A stretch of 64,000 bases of DNA. Origin: Selaginella tamariscina (lineage: Eukaryota; Streptophyta; Lycopodiopsida; Selaginellales; Selaginellaceae). Positions 47,101 to 64,000 of this stretch are shown here, in pieces. The position numbers and the translations under genes are program-made. Under the pieces are notes generated by a model. That model was not told the DNA's origin. It worked only from the letters and a program-made list of their open reading frames with translations, and did not search any database. The stretch covers positions 272,001-336,000 of the forward strand of contig PUQB01000182.1 in assembly GCA_003024785.1 (NCBI GenBank). The letters run 5' to 3'. Position 1 is the first letter of the stretch, and every line of letters begins with the position of its first letter.

Positions 47101-47760
47101 TCATGGCAAAGACCGTGTTGGTTGAGTACAACCGGCACGAACGAATTTTGCCAATGAGATGGGAGAAATACGGATCGGACGAGTTTATCGAAGTCGAAGT
47201 CGAAACTGGAGTTGTTGTCGTCAGAGTTGGAACTGAGGCGACCACGGTACGAGTTATCCAATCAATCTCCGGATTGAGAGCCTCGAACCAAGGAAGACCA
47301 AGAATAACCGGAGTGTCAGGAATTGAAGTGTTGAAGGAGACCGTGCATGAGATACTACCGAGGGAGACCTTGAGAGGCACCGTTTCTTCAGTAATATCGC
47401 CGGATGTCATAGGCCTACCGTCCGCAACTGTCAACCCAATTGGATCAGAATGGGACAAGCTTCAGATTATGTTGTAAGATGAAGTGTCGATCAATCAAAT
47501 TACCAGTGGGCCACTGTCGAGGAGTGCCGCAACATGAACTTGACGACCGTCGGAGCTAGAAATTCGGATTTGACAAAGAAAGGGCTTACTAGTGCTAGTG
47601 GCCGGAATCGAAGGTAGGGCAACTTCCGAGGGCGAATTTTTCGGAGCAACTTGCACCTGTCCAGCCGAAATGCTCCTATTTGGACTGGACCTCCTCGTTT
47701 CCCGACTCGACAGAGGGAGCGTCCACAACCCGAGCTTGAATGCGTTGCCGATTAGGGCAC
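43842..47760 (-). mobile_element. Gypsy chromovirus copy G, 5' end absent
   Basis: The 3' LTR is 281 bp (43,842-44,122) and is followed in reverse order by a chromodomain/integrase region ([20 protein letters not shown], about 44.3-44.5 kb), the integrase core, RNase H, reverse transcriptase ([10 protein letters not shown]) and retropepsin. It closely matches copies A and C. The element stops abruptly at 47,760 just before the zinc knuckle, so no 5' LTR or target duplication can be shown. It is broken with several breaks. It contains the longest uninterrupted RT-RNase H stretch of the three copies (about 45.4-46.7 kb). Confidence 0.9.
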
Positions 47761-48730
47761 CAGGGGCTAATTCCCATGCCGATTAGGGTTCATCAACATA
47801 GTTGTCATAGTTTTTACTATGACTTGACCCTTTACTATGGCTTGAAAGGGTCATAGTAAATCGTGGGTCAGTTTTTATTATGACTTGACCCTTTACATAG
47901 TTGTTATAGTTTTTACTATGACTTGACCCTTTCTAGAAGACTTAGACTCCTACTTTAAGTCCCCTAGAATGACCATCCCTCAAACCCTAGAGGATAGCCC
48001 GAGTAGACTTTAAGGATCTTGTCCCAGTAGACTTAGACATGCTCATGCTCTAACCCCATAGAGGAGATGTGTCTCACATATGAGCTAAGGCATTGTCACT
48101 TACCTCTTGAGGAATCACCCTCATCTAGGAGTACAACCCCTTTAGGGGGTATCCCAAACCACGACTAACCCTAAGGGTTTGAGTGACCAAGTCATACCCT
48201 AAACCTAGGGCTAATACTTAGTGAGGACACAAGTGTGTGCCATAGGCGAACATGAGTGTTCAACTAAACAAACTCCCTAAGGCTAGGTTTGGATAATGCT
48301 AAGTACATGACCTTGTAAGTGTCTTACGAAAGGGCTCTGCTAACAAGCTTAGGTTGTTCAACCTCTAGATTCCAAGGAGAACACTCCCCTAGCTAGGTGT
48401 GCCAAAGCACACCTAATTATGAGATCTAACCTCCTTGAGTCGATACCAAGGTTTAGCACCCTAGTGCGAGCACAAGTATGATTGTTTGCTAGAGTATCCA
48501 ACCCCTTGGCGACAAACCCATGACACAACCCCAAAGGGCATGCCTCAGGCATTGTATTGTGTAATGTTTAGCCAATCTCACATCTTTATGTGACACTGCC
48601 TTCCACGATAGATCCCATGCCCATAGTTGGACAAGGACACGAATGTACCTTGCTTAGTTGTGACTGCTACACCTAGCTTGACATGAGGAGGAGGCTATAG
48701 CAAGCCTCCTCTGCTATTCTGCAATCTAAG
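47761..48730. other. Old repeat-derived region
   Basis: It carries short repeats of CATAGTTTTTACTATG with GACTTGACCCTTT at 47,794-47,836 and 47,895-47,932, and again at 49,299-49,341. No coding region is recognised. Confidence 0.5.
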
Positions 48731-48734
48731 TCCT

Positions 48735-49900
48735 AGGCATGGATTCGCCAGTGTTAAGGGTAGGCTACCCCGAAGGTGGGACCTAACCCTATTGTTTAGA
48801 AGTTGAGATAGCACAAAAGAGGGTTGTGCCTTGACGACACAAGCTAGAGCTTGCACCAAGAGAAGAGTAACAAACTCAGTCATGAACCCAGGAACCCTCA
48901 CTCCTACATAATCTACCTTATTTTAGTGACGGAGCCCCCCCCCCCTCTTTTCTTATATGTGTAAGTGGGCTAACAGAGAATTCCAACCCTTTAGTTAAAT
49001 TAATGAGATGAGCTTTTTTTTAACCTAACTCCTACCCCTAAACCATACCCAAGGGGTGGGGTTTTTCAGGGCGTGGGTTAGGCAACCCTAAGGTTGTTCC
49101 TAACCCTACTTAAACACTGGACTTATCTGCATTAACCAATTAGTCTAATTAGGACGTCAAAATTGAGGGTGGGTTTTCTAGAAGGTAAGTTTTAGCTTTG
49201 CCTAGAGTTTTTTGTAAATACTTAATAACACCCTACCGGACCATCACCAGATACCCATGTGCACTAAGCAGGCATGTTTCCTATTATATCTAGGGTTTCA
49301 ACATAGTTGTCATAGTTTTTACTATGACTTGACCCTTTACTTTAGGGTTTGACTGTTGTTACCTATCGAGATGTGTGACGAACCCTAGCTATAATGAGAA
49401 ACAGCCCCACTTAATGCACTTAGGTGTTTAAGGGTATTCCGACCGGCTGTCAGTAGGTACCTCAAGAAACTCTAGGCGAAGGTAGTACTTACCTTTTAAA
49501 AAACTCACCTTCGATTTGATGTTACAAGATAGGTTTTTGTTAAATATAGCTTGTCAAAAAACCCCTAGGGTTGCCCTAACCCCACGCCCTAATACCCCCC
49601 TAGGGGTTAGGTTTAGGATTAGGTTAAAACATCTCAATTTCATTAAGGGTTGGCATTTCCGTGCAGCCCACTTACTCATTTAGGAAAACAGCGGGTGAGG
49701 GGGGGGGCTCCGTCACATAATTAAGGTAGAGTGTATGTAGTGAGGCTTCCTGTGTTCAAAAGAGAGCTCGTTAACCTCCTACCAATGCAAGCTAAGCTTG
49801 TGTTGTCAAGGTGTAACCCTTTGTTGTGTCGCCCTAACTTCCACACGATAGGGGTATAGACTATTCTTATCGTTGGCAGGATCTTGCCTTTGTGACCGGT
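48735..49900. repeat. Large imperfect palindrome, about 0.45 kb arms
   Basis: The left arm (about 48,735-49,220) reads CTTGACGACACAAGCTAGAG ... GTGACGGAGCCCCCCC ... GTAAGTGGGCTAA ... GGGCGTGGGTTAGGCAACCC. The right arm (about 49,450-49,900) gives the same order in reverse complement, including CTCCGTCAC preceded by a run of nine G. The arms are clearly diverged. The best explanation is two copies of one element, probably LTR-derived, in opposite directions. Confidence 0.75.
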
Positions 49901-51568
49901 ACGTCACTTCCAAGGAGTTAATCAAATTCCTTGGTCCGAAAACTTGCTCAAAGGCATTGCCCAAGTTCACGTTCCGCAGAACTAGTGGTTGAGGCCTTGC
50001 TCCGGCCGCCTCAACCACGCCCAGCTAGGAACAACACCTATACTTGGCTAGTTCACATATCCTGATTCACAAGGTGAGCCTCGTTCATGGACTTGGTCAG
50101 CTAGGGTTTAAGCTCCTAAAGGTTGGGTTCCTAATATGGGTTACTTTACCAGATTTCATGGGTTTCCAGAGAAAGGATTCTAGGGTTGGCATCTGGCAAG
50201 CCGCCTTTGTAGCACCAGGTAAAAACTTTGACAATAGTACAATAGTCAACATCTAAAGTAAAAAGGAGTCATAATAAAGACTATGACAAAGGACCCATGC
50301 ACTAGGCACATTGCATCACCTCTGAAGAATTTGACTCCTACGCATAGTCAACACTTCCCTAAAGCACCTTTGTTCTTCAATGCTTGTGTGGGCATAGGGG
50401 TCCCGATTGAGTTGCCGGACATTGAGCGTTTTATGTTTGTGTTCTCAGGCATGGTAGAAGGAACTCTATTTCGGTCCTAATGGACTCCGGATTTGGTATA
50501 TCTTCCATTAATCAATTGGTAGCGGAGTCCCTGCACTTGCACATAGTATCTATCGAGCAGACTGTAAAGGTAGCGTTTGCTAATAAGAAGTCCTTTGCTC
50601 GATCACATTGAATTGCACACGTGCTTGTGGTGTTAGGAGGATACCATCATATACTTCATTGCAGGTGATGCCGAGCCAAGTCCATGACATCATGCAGTCT
50701 ATCTGTGTGGTCAAGGCGAGATGTGATTTTGAGTGTGCACACTGTCTATCCCAGGATGCCCTCCATTGCGGGCTACAAGACATGCACCGCATGGCATGGT
50801 GGCGACAATGCAAGGCATCGTGGTGCCTAAGGAAGAGCCTTCTCTAGAGCAACGAGCCAAGGACATCAAGGACCTATTGGCGAGGTATCCAAACCTATTC
50901 AAACCCATTATAGGAGTTACGAATCCCTATTGACTACTTGGCATCTCCCAATGAGAAAGGTGTGAATACCAAATATGATTCGATTAGGTCTGACTCATAC
51001 AAGGCATTTATACTTAGTACGTAAGCCTTGACCACACAGATTGCGATATGTGGCTTCCATATCTCCATTTCGCTTATGTTTCAACCCCTCACAAGTCAAC
51101 AGGGATTTCCCCATTCAAAGCTTTGTATGATCGTGAACCCATGTTGTCACCACAATTGGCATCATTCCTCAAGAGCCATGGTATATGGATGGACATATGT
51201 AGTTGGAGCATTTGAACAAGTCCTTCCTCTATTGTATGCTCAAGGTACAGTTAGCTCGGGCAAGAGTATCAACGTCAACTTACAATCAATGACATCAAAC
51301 GCCACCTCGATATCAAGTGGGACATTTGGTTCTTGTCAAGTTTCCAAGGCTAGGGATCAAACACACATAGTAGGGCTTCAACCGCAATGGGGTGTTCAAG
51401 AATAATTGGGGACGCAAGTGTATTGCTTGAAGCGTTATGACGACATTTGGGAGTCATAACATGTCACACATGTGTGTCGGCTACTACCATTCCACTAGGA
51501 CACTCATCTAGGGAGGAGGAAACCTTGATAGGTAGACGTTGAGTTTAAGAGGGGGATGATGTAAGGTT
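49900..51568 (+). mobile_element. Old gypsy remnant (element H)
   Basis: Weak plus-strand traces: KDIKDLLARYPNLFK near 50.86 kb (the usual start of a gypsy reverse transcriptase region) and an integrase-tail motif resembling TGISPFKALYDREP near 51.1 kb. A purine tract and an LTR-like start (TGATGTAAGG) follow at about 51,557. It is very degenerate, with too many breaks to count, and is the oldest retroelement in the window. Confidence 0.5.
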
Positions 51569-53283
51569 CCATGGTATATACTGTATATATGCCATGTAGA
51601 CTCTGCCATTGAGGTGCCACATGGCACTAAGATTTACTTAGCACCAGGCACTTAATCTGGGCACTAGGATTTACTTGGCACCAGGTGTGCTAATCCTGGC
51701 ATGAACAATTATTGCCTTATATGAGTGAGACCTAATCGAATCATATTTGGATATTCACACCTCTCTTAAGCTATATGCTTAAGATATATACTCCATAGTA
51801 CTTAATTAAAAAAAATTATTAATATATTTTAAATTTTGTTTATTAAATAATTAATTAATAATAAACTATACTTTATCATACTTAATTATAAAATATTTTA
51901 GTTTTGTTATTAAACAATTAATATTGAAGTCCCCTTTTAAGATATGTATATATATATATATATATATTAATATCTTAAATAAATAAATGAAATAAAATCT
52001 TAGCCATTCAAATTAGAGTATATACCCATAATATATATTATTAACTAAAGTTTTTTATAATTTCCTTCCAATAATGCCTTAAACCCTAATAATCGGGTAA
52101 ATTATACGATATCAGCAATTGGCAGCATCTAGAGTACATATCTCATTAGTAAGAAGCAATTAACAACATTCACAAAAAAGTTGTTTGCTAATTTTTGAGG
52201 TGTAGGGTTCAGAGGTAAAGAAAATACATATATTGTCATTGATTTAAAATGAATTACTCATGAAGTTTTGTGAAATTAGGGACATATGAAATGATTTGAA
52301 CTTCAGTTATACTATTAAGTACTCTCAATCATTTTCTTAATTATTCATAATGTTATTAAATAACATTTAACAGTACATATAAAAGAACTGTATGTATATA
52401 ATATATACTGTATAGCTATTATGAATGAAAACATAATGGGTTCCGTTAAATTTAATTAATGGTCATGCTTGATTAATCTGAACACTTGAATTCTTTACAC
52501 TTTATCTTAATTCAAATTTTAATTTAATACTTTACACCATGTACAATATGTATGCTTTTGTAATCATTATTTTAATTTATTACTTTGTTAAATATTATTT
52601 ATTTATAACCTACTTCATAATTTTTTTGATAAAAATAAAAATCAACGTAGCTAAAGATGTCATATACATCAATCTTTTAATCTTTCATTTTTAATCTTGC
52701 ATAATATAAAACTAAGATGAAAAATGAAAAAATTGACTTATATAACATCTTTAACAACGTTATTTCTTATTTTTATTAAAAGAAATTCAAGTAAGTTATA
52801 AATAATTAATACTTGATAAATTAATAAGTAATAAGTACATGTCATAAAATATTAAATTAAAAATTAAGTAAAAATAAAGTGTAAAGAACTTCCAAATGTT
52901 TAAATTAATTAAGTATAACCATTAGTTAAACTTAATGCAAGCCATTTTATTTTCATTTATAATAATTATACAATATTATATTATATATGTAGTATTATAT
53001 ATACGTAAGATTCTTCTGAATGTACTATTCAATATTATTATATAACATTATGTTCAACAATTTGTACTTTTGCATATATCTATAGCATATATACATATAC
53101 ATGTTTATACTTTACACCATGTACAATATGTATCAAAGGTAACCACACAAGAAGTTTTGTGTGTTCTTTACTGTATTGTTTGGAGTCATAAATCAACACA
53201 CGTACGCACACATATAGTGTGTATATGTATATATAAACATGAAGAAATTTTTTTACTTGTTTACATATTATAAATTATGGGAA
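51569..53283. other. AT-rich intergenic DNA, no gene seen
   Basis: Long A/T runs, a (TA)n tract near 51,945-51,967 and many TTAAT/TAAAT words. The first 200 bp may belong to an LTR of element H. This marks the switch from repeat-rich, GC-balanced DNA to the AT-rich gene block. Confidence 0.6.
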
Positions 53284-53549
53284 TCAACTCCTCTTCACAG
53301 GATCGAAAGTGGCCACTCCCAATACAGCAACCACGATTGCAGTTAAGACTCCAAACCCCGCCGCCACACTCAGCAGCAAGTTCTTCAAGGAGGGAGTGAT
53401 TGCTGCCTCTGCAACCTCGGGAAGAACTGCACTTGCGACCAGCCCCACTGCAGTTATCTGAGCCACCATGTTCCTCACATTCTCATTCTGCTCTGAGTCA
53501 CCACCAGCACTGTGTATTCATATGATATTACCCAACAGTTTCTCTCTCT

Positions 53550-53588
<39 letters not shown>

Positions 53589-53880
53589 ACACACAGACAC
53601 ACACATATAGAGGGGAGAGATCGAATTATCTCTTCTTCACTCACATTTATATACATAAGGACGTATACATCGCATTTTATGCTTAGAAGTTGAAAATATC
53701 GACATAACATTCTGCACATATACTCGTTTTGCACACACACGCACGCACGCACACGCGCACATACCTCATGACGATTCTGCTCTTTGAAATGGATTTGCTT
53801 CTGAACTGCACCTTGTTACTTAGGAATCCAAGTGCCTGCTTGGACGATAGCCCTGGATTTGGGCAGTGTGCGGGCTGCAT
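53284..53880 (-). CDS. PSBX: Photosystem II subunit PsbX precursor, nuclear-encoded
   Basis: PsbX is a one-helix thylakoid protein near cytochrome b559 that helps plastoquinone exchange in photosystem II. Exon 1 is 53,765-53,880 and exon 2 is 53,284-53,509, joined by a 255-nt GT-AG intron full of CA/GA repeats. The split AGT codon at the junction keeps the frame, giving 113 residues. The N-terminal 40 residues are rich in Ser, Lys and Arg with few acidic residues, as in a chloroplast transit peptide. A second hydrophobic segment ends in PEVAEAA, the expected lumenal processing site. The mature part [19 protein letters not shown]...[10 protein letters not shown] is the family signature with one transmembrane helix. 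The start is the first in-frame ATG after a stop. Another ATG 19 nt upstream is in a different frame and closes quickly. No frame problems. Confidence 0.93.
53510..53764. repeat. Microsatellites in the PSBX intron
   Basis: (CT)n followed by (CA)n at about 53,543-53,603, and CACG/CACA repeats at about 53,732-53,762, lie inside the intron. Confidence 0.85.
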
Positions 53881-54666
53881 TAAGACTCATTGCCGCCATT
53901 TCTAAATTCGAAATGCCCAACACACACAGACACTCAAGCAAAGGATTCACTCGCTTGGAGGAAGAAGAGCCCTAGAACACTGTGAGTGAAAATATCCACT
54001 AATATTTGCCACGTTGGATAGATAGATAAGGTGCTCAAAGCCACATACACATGATAAGCAGATTCCCCCATTGTCCATTTACATTCATTAAATGTGATAT
54101 ATTATTAATAAACAATATATATTAATTTTAACCAACCCTATTTTGAGTCAAACATTATTTCAAATATTATATAAATAATATATGTTATTTATCATTAAAT
54201 TCATTAAATGTATGGCATTTTATTATCTCATTAAATGTATGGGATATTCATTTTATTCATATGCATTTACCATTAAAGCAGAAAATCAAACTTCATTAAA
54301 TTATTTAAATAATGTTTAAAAATAAATTAATTATTCTTTTAGATTTATCTATAATTCATTAATTCATTTTACATTGTAACCATTTGATAAGTTAATTTAT
54401 TTTATACGACCAAGATTTAAAGGTTATTTAAGGGAATTTCCCATTTAATATATTTTACTACTCCCATGTAGGTAAACATAACTTATATTCTTATACCCAA
54501 TCTTTTCGAGTACAAAAAATAATAAATAAATATTCTACTATATATTAATAAATCAGAACAAGTTCCCTAAAATACACTTTCTGCACACCACACACATGTT
54601 TAAACATATAAAATACATGCGTATGTGGGTGTACAGATTGTATATAAAAGAAAGGAAGCTTACTTC
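53881..54666. other. Intergenic region between RPT1 and PSBX
   Basis: AT-rich, with no coding sense. It presumably holds the PSBX promoter (right of 53,880 on the minus strand) and the RPT1 3' end. Confidence 0.6.
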
Positions 54667-56962
<2,296 letters not shown>

Positions 56963-57240
56963 TCTGAAGAACCCTAAGATCGAAGAACCCTAGAGCATAA
57001 CACTTAATCTTCTTAACAGAATATTAGCATATTCTGCTAAATGAATATTATGTTAACGTGTTGGATTTATTCGTAATTGTAATGTTTATACGCACACACA
57101 CATACACCAGAAGTGTAAATCAAAATGCAATTTTTTATATCAGTAACTTATTACATTGAGTACGAATATTCTCCTAGTTATTCCAGAATATGCTTGGTAT
57201 GCCATAACTGTTGATGGTACAACAAAAACGACGGTTTAGC

Positions 57241-61917
<4,677 letters not shown>

Positions 61918-62275
61918 CTTTCTTCTTCCTCGCAATGCTCAAACCCTAAAACACTTTTCCACAATCCTCAATTTCGACGCCTACGGCTGAGATTCACCAG
62001 AAAAAGTTGTCCACGTGTATTCACTTCAAACCGCCACGTGTTAATGTCACAGTCCAGTCAATCTTCCTCGTAATATGCCTAAGCATATTTTGCCGTCATC
62101 TCATTGCACGGCTCAAAATGAACTTTCGTGGTTCTGTCACCTTTTGACACGTCGACTAGGTTGAAATGCAAAGAAGAATGCAGGCTGTGGCGGGGGACCC
62201 TTTTCTAGAGTTACTCATCCCAATTCAGCTACGAGTAAGCATTTTATTAATTGGGGATTTCTTGGGCGGAAGACA
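61918..62275. promoter_or_regulatory. Shared divergent promoter of SDH1 and MSRB
   Basis: Only 358 bp separate the SDH1 start (minus) from the MSRB start (plus). The interval holds two CCACGTG-type ACGT cores (near 62,010-62,040: TCCACGTGTATT and GCCACGTGTTAA) and GACACGTCGAC near 62,149. These are G-box-like sites for bZIP or bHLH factors. No obvious TATA box is seen on either side. Their role is inferred from sequence only. Confidence 0.6.
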
Positions 62276-62457
62276 ATGGGCGCTTCACAGTCCAGTAAAG
62301 AGGCTTCTGGTGGATCTGTATCAGGTTTATCTATGTGTGGTGCGTGTGTGTAGTTGGTTATTGTGCACACATACATATGTGTGTGTGTGGATGTTTGCAA
62401 AAAATAAGAAAAATTGGAGGCTATCTCACTAGAATTAAGATACATACATACGTACGT

Positions 62458-62506
<49 letters not shown>

Positions 62507-63651
62507 GACACGCACACACACACAAGATTATGCAAATAGATCCTGATTTAATGCAAACAAATGTTTAAGACTCATGGCTTGACGTGCTGCTCTTGTGTGT
62601 AGATAAATGTTAACTCATATATATATATATATATATAATATCATACATACAGAGAGATGTATGTATATACTTATGTAAATGTGCGTGTGTATGCATGTAC
62701 TCTCTGCTAATGCAATCATATATCAACAAAGTCAAAATATAAGAATTGATATTTGAATAATACATATATGTATATATTCGCTTTTTGTATATTTTTCTGT
62801 ATTTGTGTGGGCCTATGCATGTATGTATATCTCTTTATAGGTAATTGTTTCTACTTCCAGATAAAGCTGTGAGCCAGGAAGAGTGGAAGAATCGTCTAAC
62901 AAGTGAACAGTTTCATGTAACTCGTCAGAAAGGCACTGAGAGAGCTTTTTACAGGGTACGTGTGTGCGTCCATGTGTATGTGTGTGTGATTGATGTGTGT
63001 ATTGCACATGTGATGTGTATGTGGTTCATATGGTGTTACAGATATACTCACATATCCACATTTTGATAAACTGTTGTATTTCTTATCCAGGAAATATTGG
63101 AATACAAAACTCCAGGGATATAGAATGTATTTGCTGTGGGACACCACTCTTCAGGTAAGCGTGAATACAGACACAGGCACACACATACACACGCAGGTGT
63201 TAATGAGCTCTTCTTATATGAAACAATTAAGAGTAGCGTTTATTTATATTATTTAATTTATTTATTTCTTATGCATTATTTTTTTTTATTGAAGTTCAAA
63301 AACAAAGTTTGATAGTGGGACTGGATGGCCATCTTATTATGAGCCAATAGGAAGCAATGTTAAAAGCGAGAGTGATTGGTCAATCCCATTTATGCCACGC
63401 ACAGAAGTCATGTGTGCAAATGCGATGCCCATTTAGGCCATGTTTTTGACGACGGCCCACGTCCCACGGGAAAACGCTACTGTATTAACAGGTATAGTGT
63501 ATATGTGTATATATATATATACATAAATATGTAACTAAACATTTATACTAATGGTAAAATGTTATAATATATTTCTGCTATATAATTGGATATTTCGTTT
63601 TGCAGTGCCTCGCTAAATTTCAAGCCCGCAGCTGTTGAATCTGAGATGTAA
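62276..63651 (+). CDS. MSRB: Peptide-methionine (R)-S-oxide reductase B
   Basis: MsrB reduces the R-sulfoxide of methionine in damaged proteins. Five exons: 62,276-62,324, 62,861-62,955, 63,091-63,154, 63,295-63,491, 63,606-63,651, all GT-AG; about 150 residues. The start [14 protein letters not shown] fits an N-myristoylation signal (Gly2, Ser6) rather than a transit peptide. It continues [25 protein letters not shown], the first zinc cysteine pair (ECICCG), [13 protein letters not shown], the second pair near ATG TGT GCA with [20 protein letters not shown], in which Cys of RYC is catalytic, and the end [13 protein letters not shown]. It most resembles plant MSRB1-type enzymes. Four one-base frame discrepancies occur, near 62,948, 63,107, 63,121 and 63,419, three of them in homopolymers. 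They interrupt otherwise perfect family sequence, so a sequencing cause is likely. Confidence 0.9.
62460..62640. repeat. Microsatellites in the first MSRB intron
   Basis: (CA)n at about 62,460-62,492 is followed by (TA)n, CGCACA repeats, and another (TA)n at about 62,615-62,640, all within the 536-nt first intron. Smaller (TG)n arrays occur in SDH1 intron 16 (57,531-57,556). Confidence 0.9.
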
Positions 63652-64000
63652 TATATATTGTATATTATATAGGTGCATTGTATAGTGTTAAAAATAACGA
63701 AAGAAAGTTTATTAGTAAAATTATAGTAGTTTCATTATATTAAATTATTCTTTTACTTTTATTAAAATTGATTTATTTCAAATTTAAATTTATTATTCTC
63801 AATTCATAATTTTGACTCTTAAACTCTCCCACGTTTAATAGATTCACATCGCATGCAGCACACGTATAGACGTATATTTATTGCAAGCACGTATCTGAGT
63901 GAAGAGAATATCACAGATTAAGATGCATGCTTAATAACAGTTTCACGAATGAACAATATGTGATGTCTATAACATATATTTTTAATATGGGATACATAAT
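63652..64000. other. Region downstream of MSRB, no further gene seen
   Basis: AT-rich. It should hold the MSRB 3' untranslated region. Nothing coding is recognised up to the window edge. Confidence 0.6.

Noticed and set aside
62160-62275. Upstream ATG at 62,166 as the MSRB start
   Set aside because: Its frame does not join exon 2 in phase, whereas ATG 62,276 does so exactly.
62335-62568. Open frames rich in Thr/His or Cys/Val over the CA/TG tracts
   Set aside because: They are translations of microsatellites within the MSRB intron.

Overview
The window is nuclear DNA of a land plant. It carries intact-looking genes for a chloroplast photosystem II subunit (PsbX), the 26S proteasome ATPase RPT1, the mitochondrial succinate dehydrogenase flavoprotein (SDH1) and a methionine sulfoxide reductase B. 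All have spliceosomal introns. A PLS-type PPR gene rich in GATCGATC motifs and a gene with 49-55 nt introns make a lycophyte such as Selaginella my best guess. That is an inference from style, not a proven identification.

Layout. About 1-34 kb is a pile of nested retroelement fossils. A gypsy element (1-10.5 kb) is interrupted by LTR-like repeats (called R1 here), a 423-bp TRIM with a perfect target duplication, and a chromovirus copy (5,987-9,753) with perfect 5-bp duplications. A PIF/Harbinger DNA transposon with 18-bp terminal inverted repeats lies at 11,230-14,865. A chromovirus on the minus strand with perfect 5-bp duplications lies at 16,255-21,365. A young-looking Copia element with 86-87 bp LTRs lies at 23,674-28,010. 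A degenerate gypsy element follows (28.0-33.2 kb).

A small gene island follows: an unrecognised five-exon gene on the plus strand (34.6-36.2 kb) and a PPR gene on the minus strand (36.6-38.7 kb). Repeats resume at 40.5-51.6 kb with another R1 copy with a primer-binding site, a third chromovirus copy, and an old gypsy remnant with a large imperfect palindrome.

From about 51.6 kb the composition becomes strongly AT-rich. The last 11 kb is a compact housekeeping block: PSBX, RPT1 and SDH1 on the minus strand, then MSRB diverging from SDH1 across a 358-bp shared promoter. Their introns are 57-446 nt and full of CA, GA and TA microsatellites. The exon models for PSBX and SDH1 keep phase across every junction apart from one single-base discrepancy in SDH1; RPT1 has three. 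MSRB has four and the 34.6-kb gene about five. Nearly all lie in homopolymer runs, which looks like residual long-read consensus error rather than gene death.

No CRISPR, operon, plasmid or bacterial features are present. The least explained items are the five-exon gene of unknown family, a predicted N-myristoylated MsrB, an R1 insert whose parts are in circularly permuted order, and the 1.2-kb palindrome.
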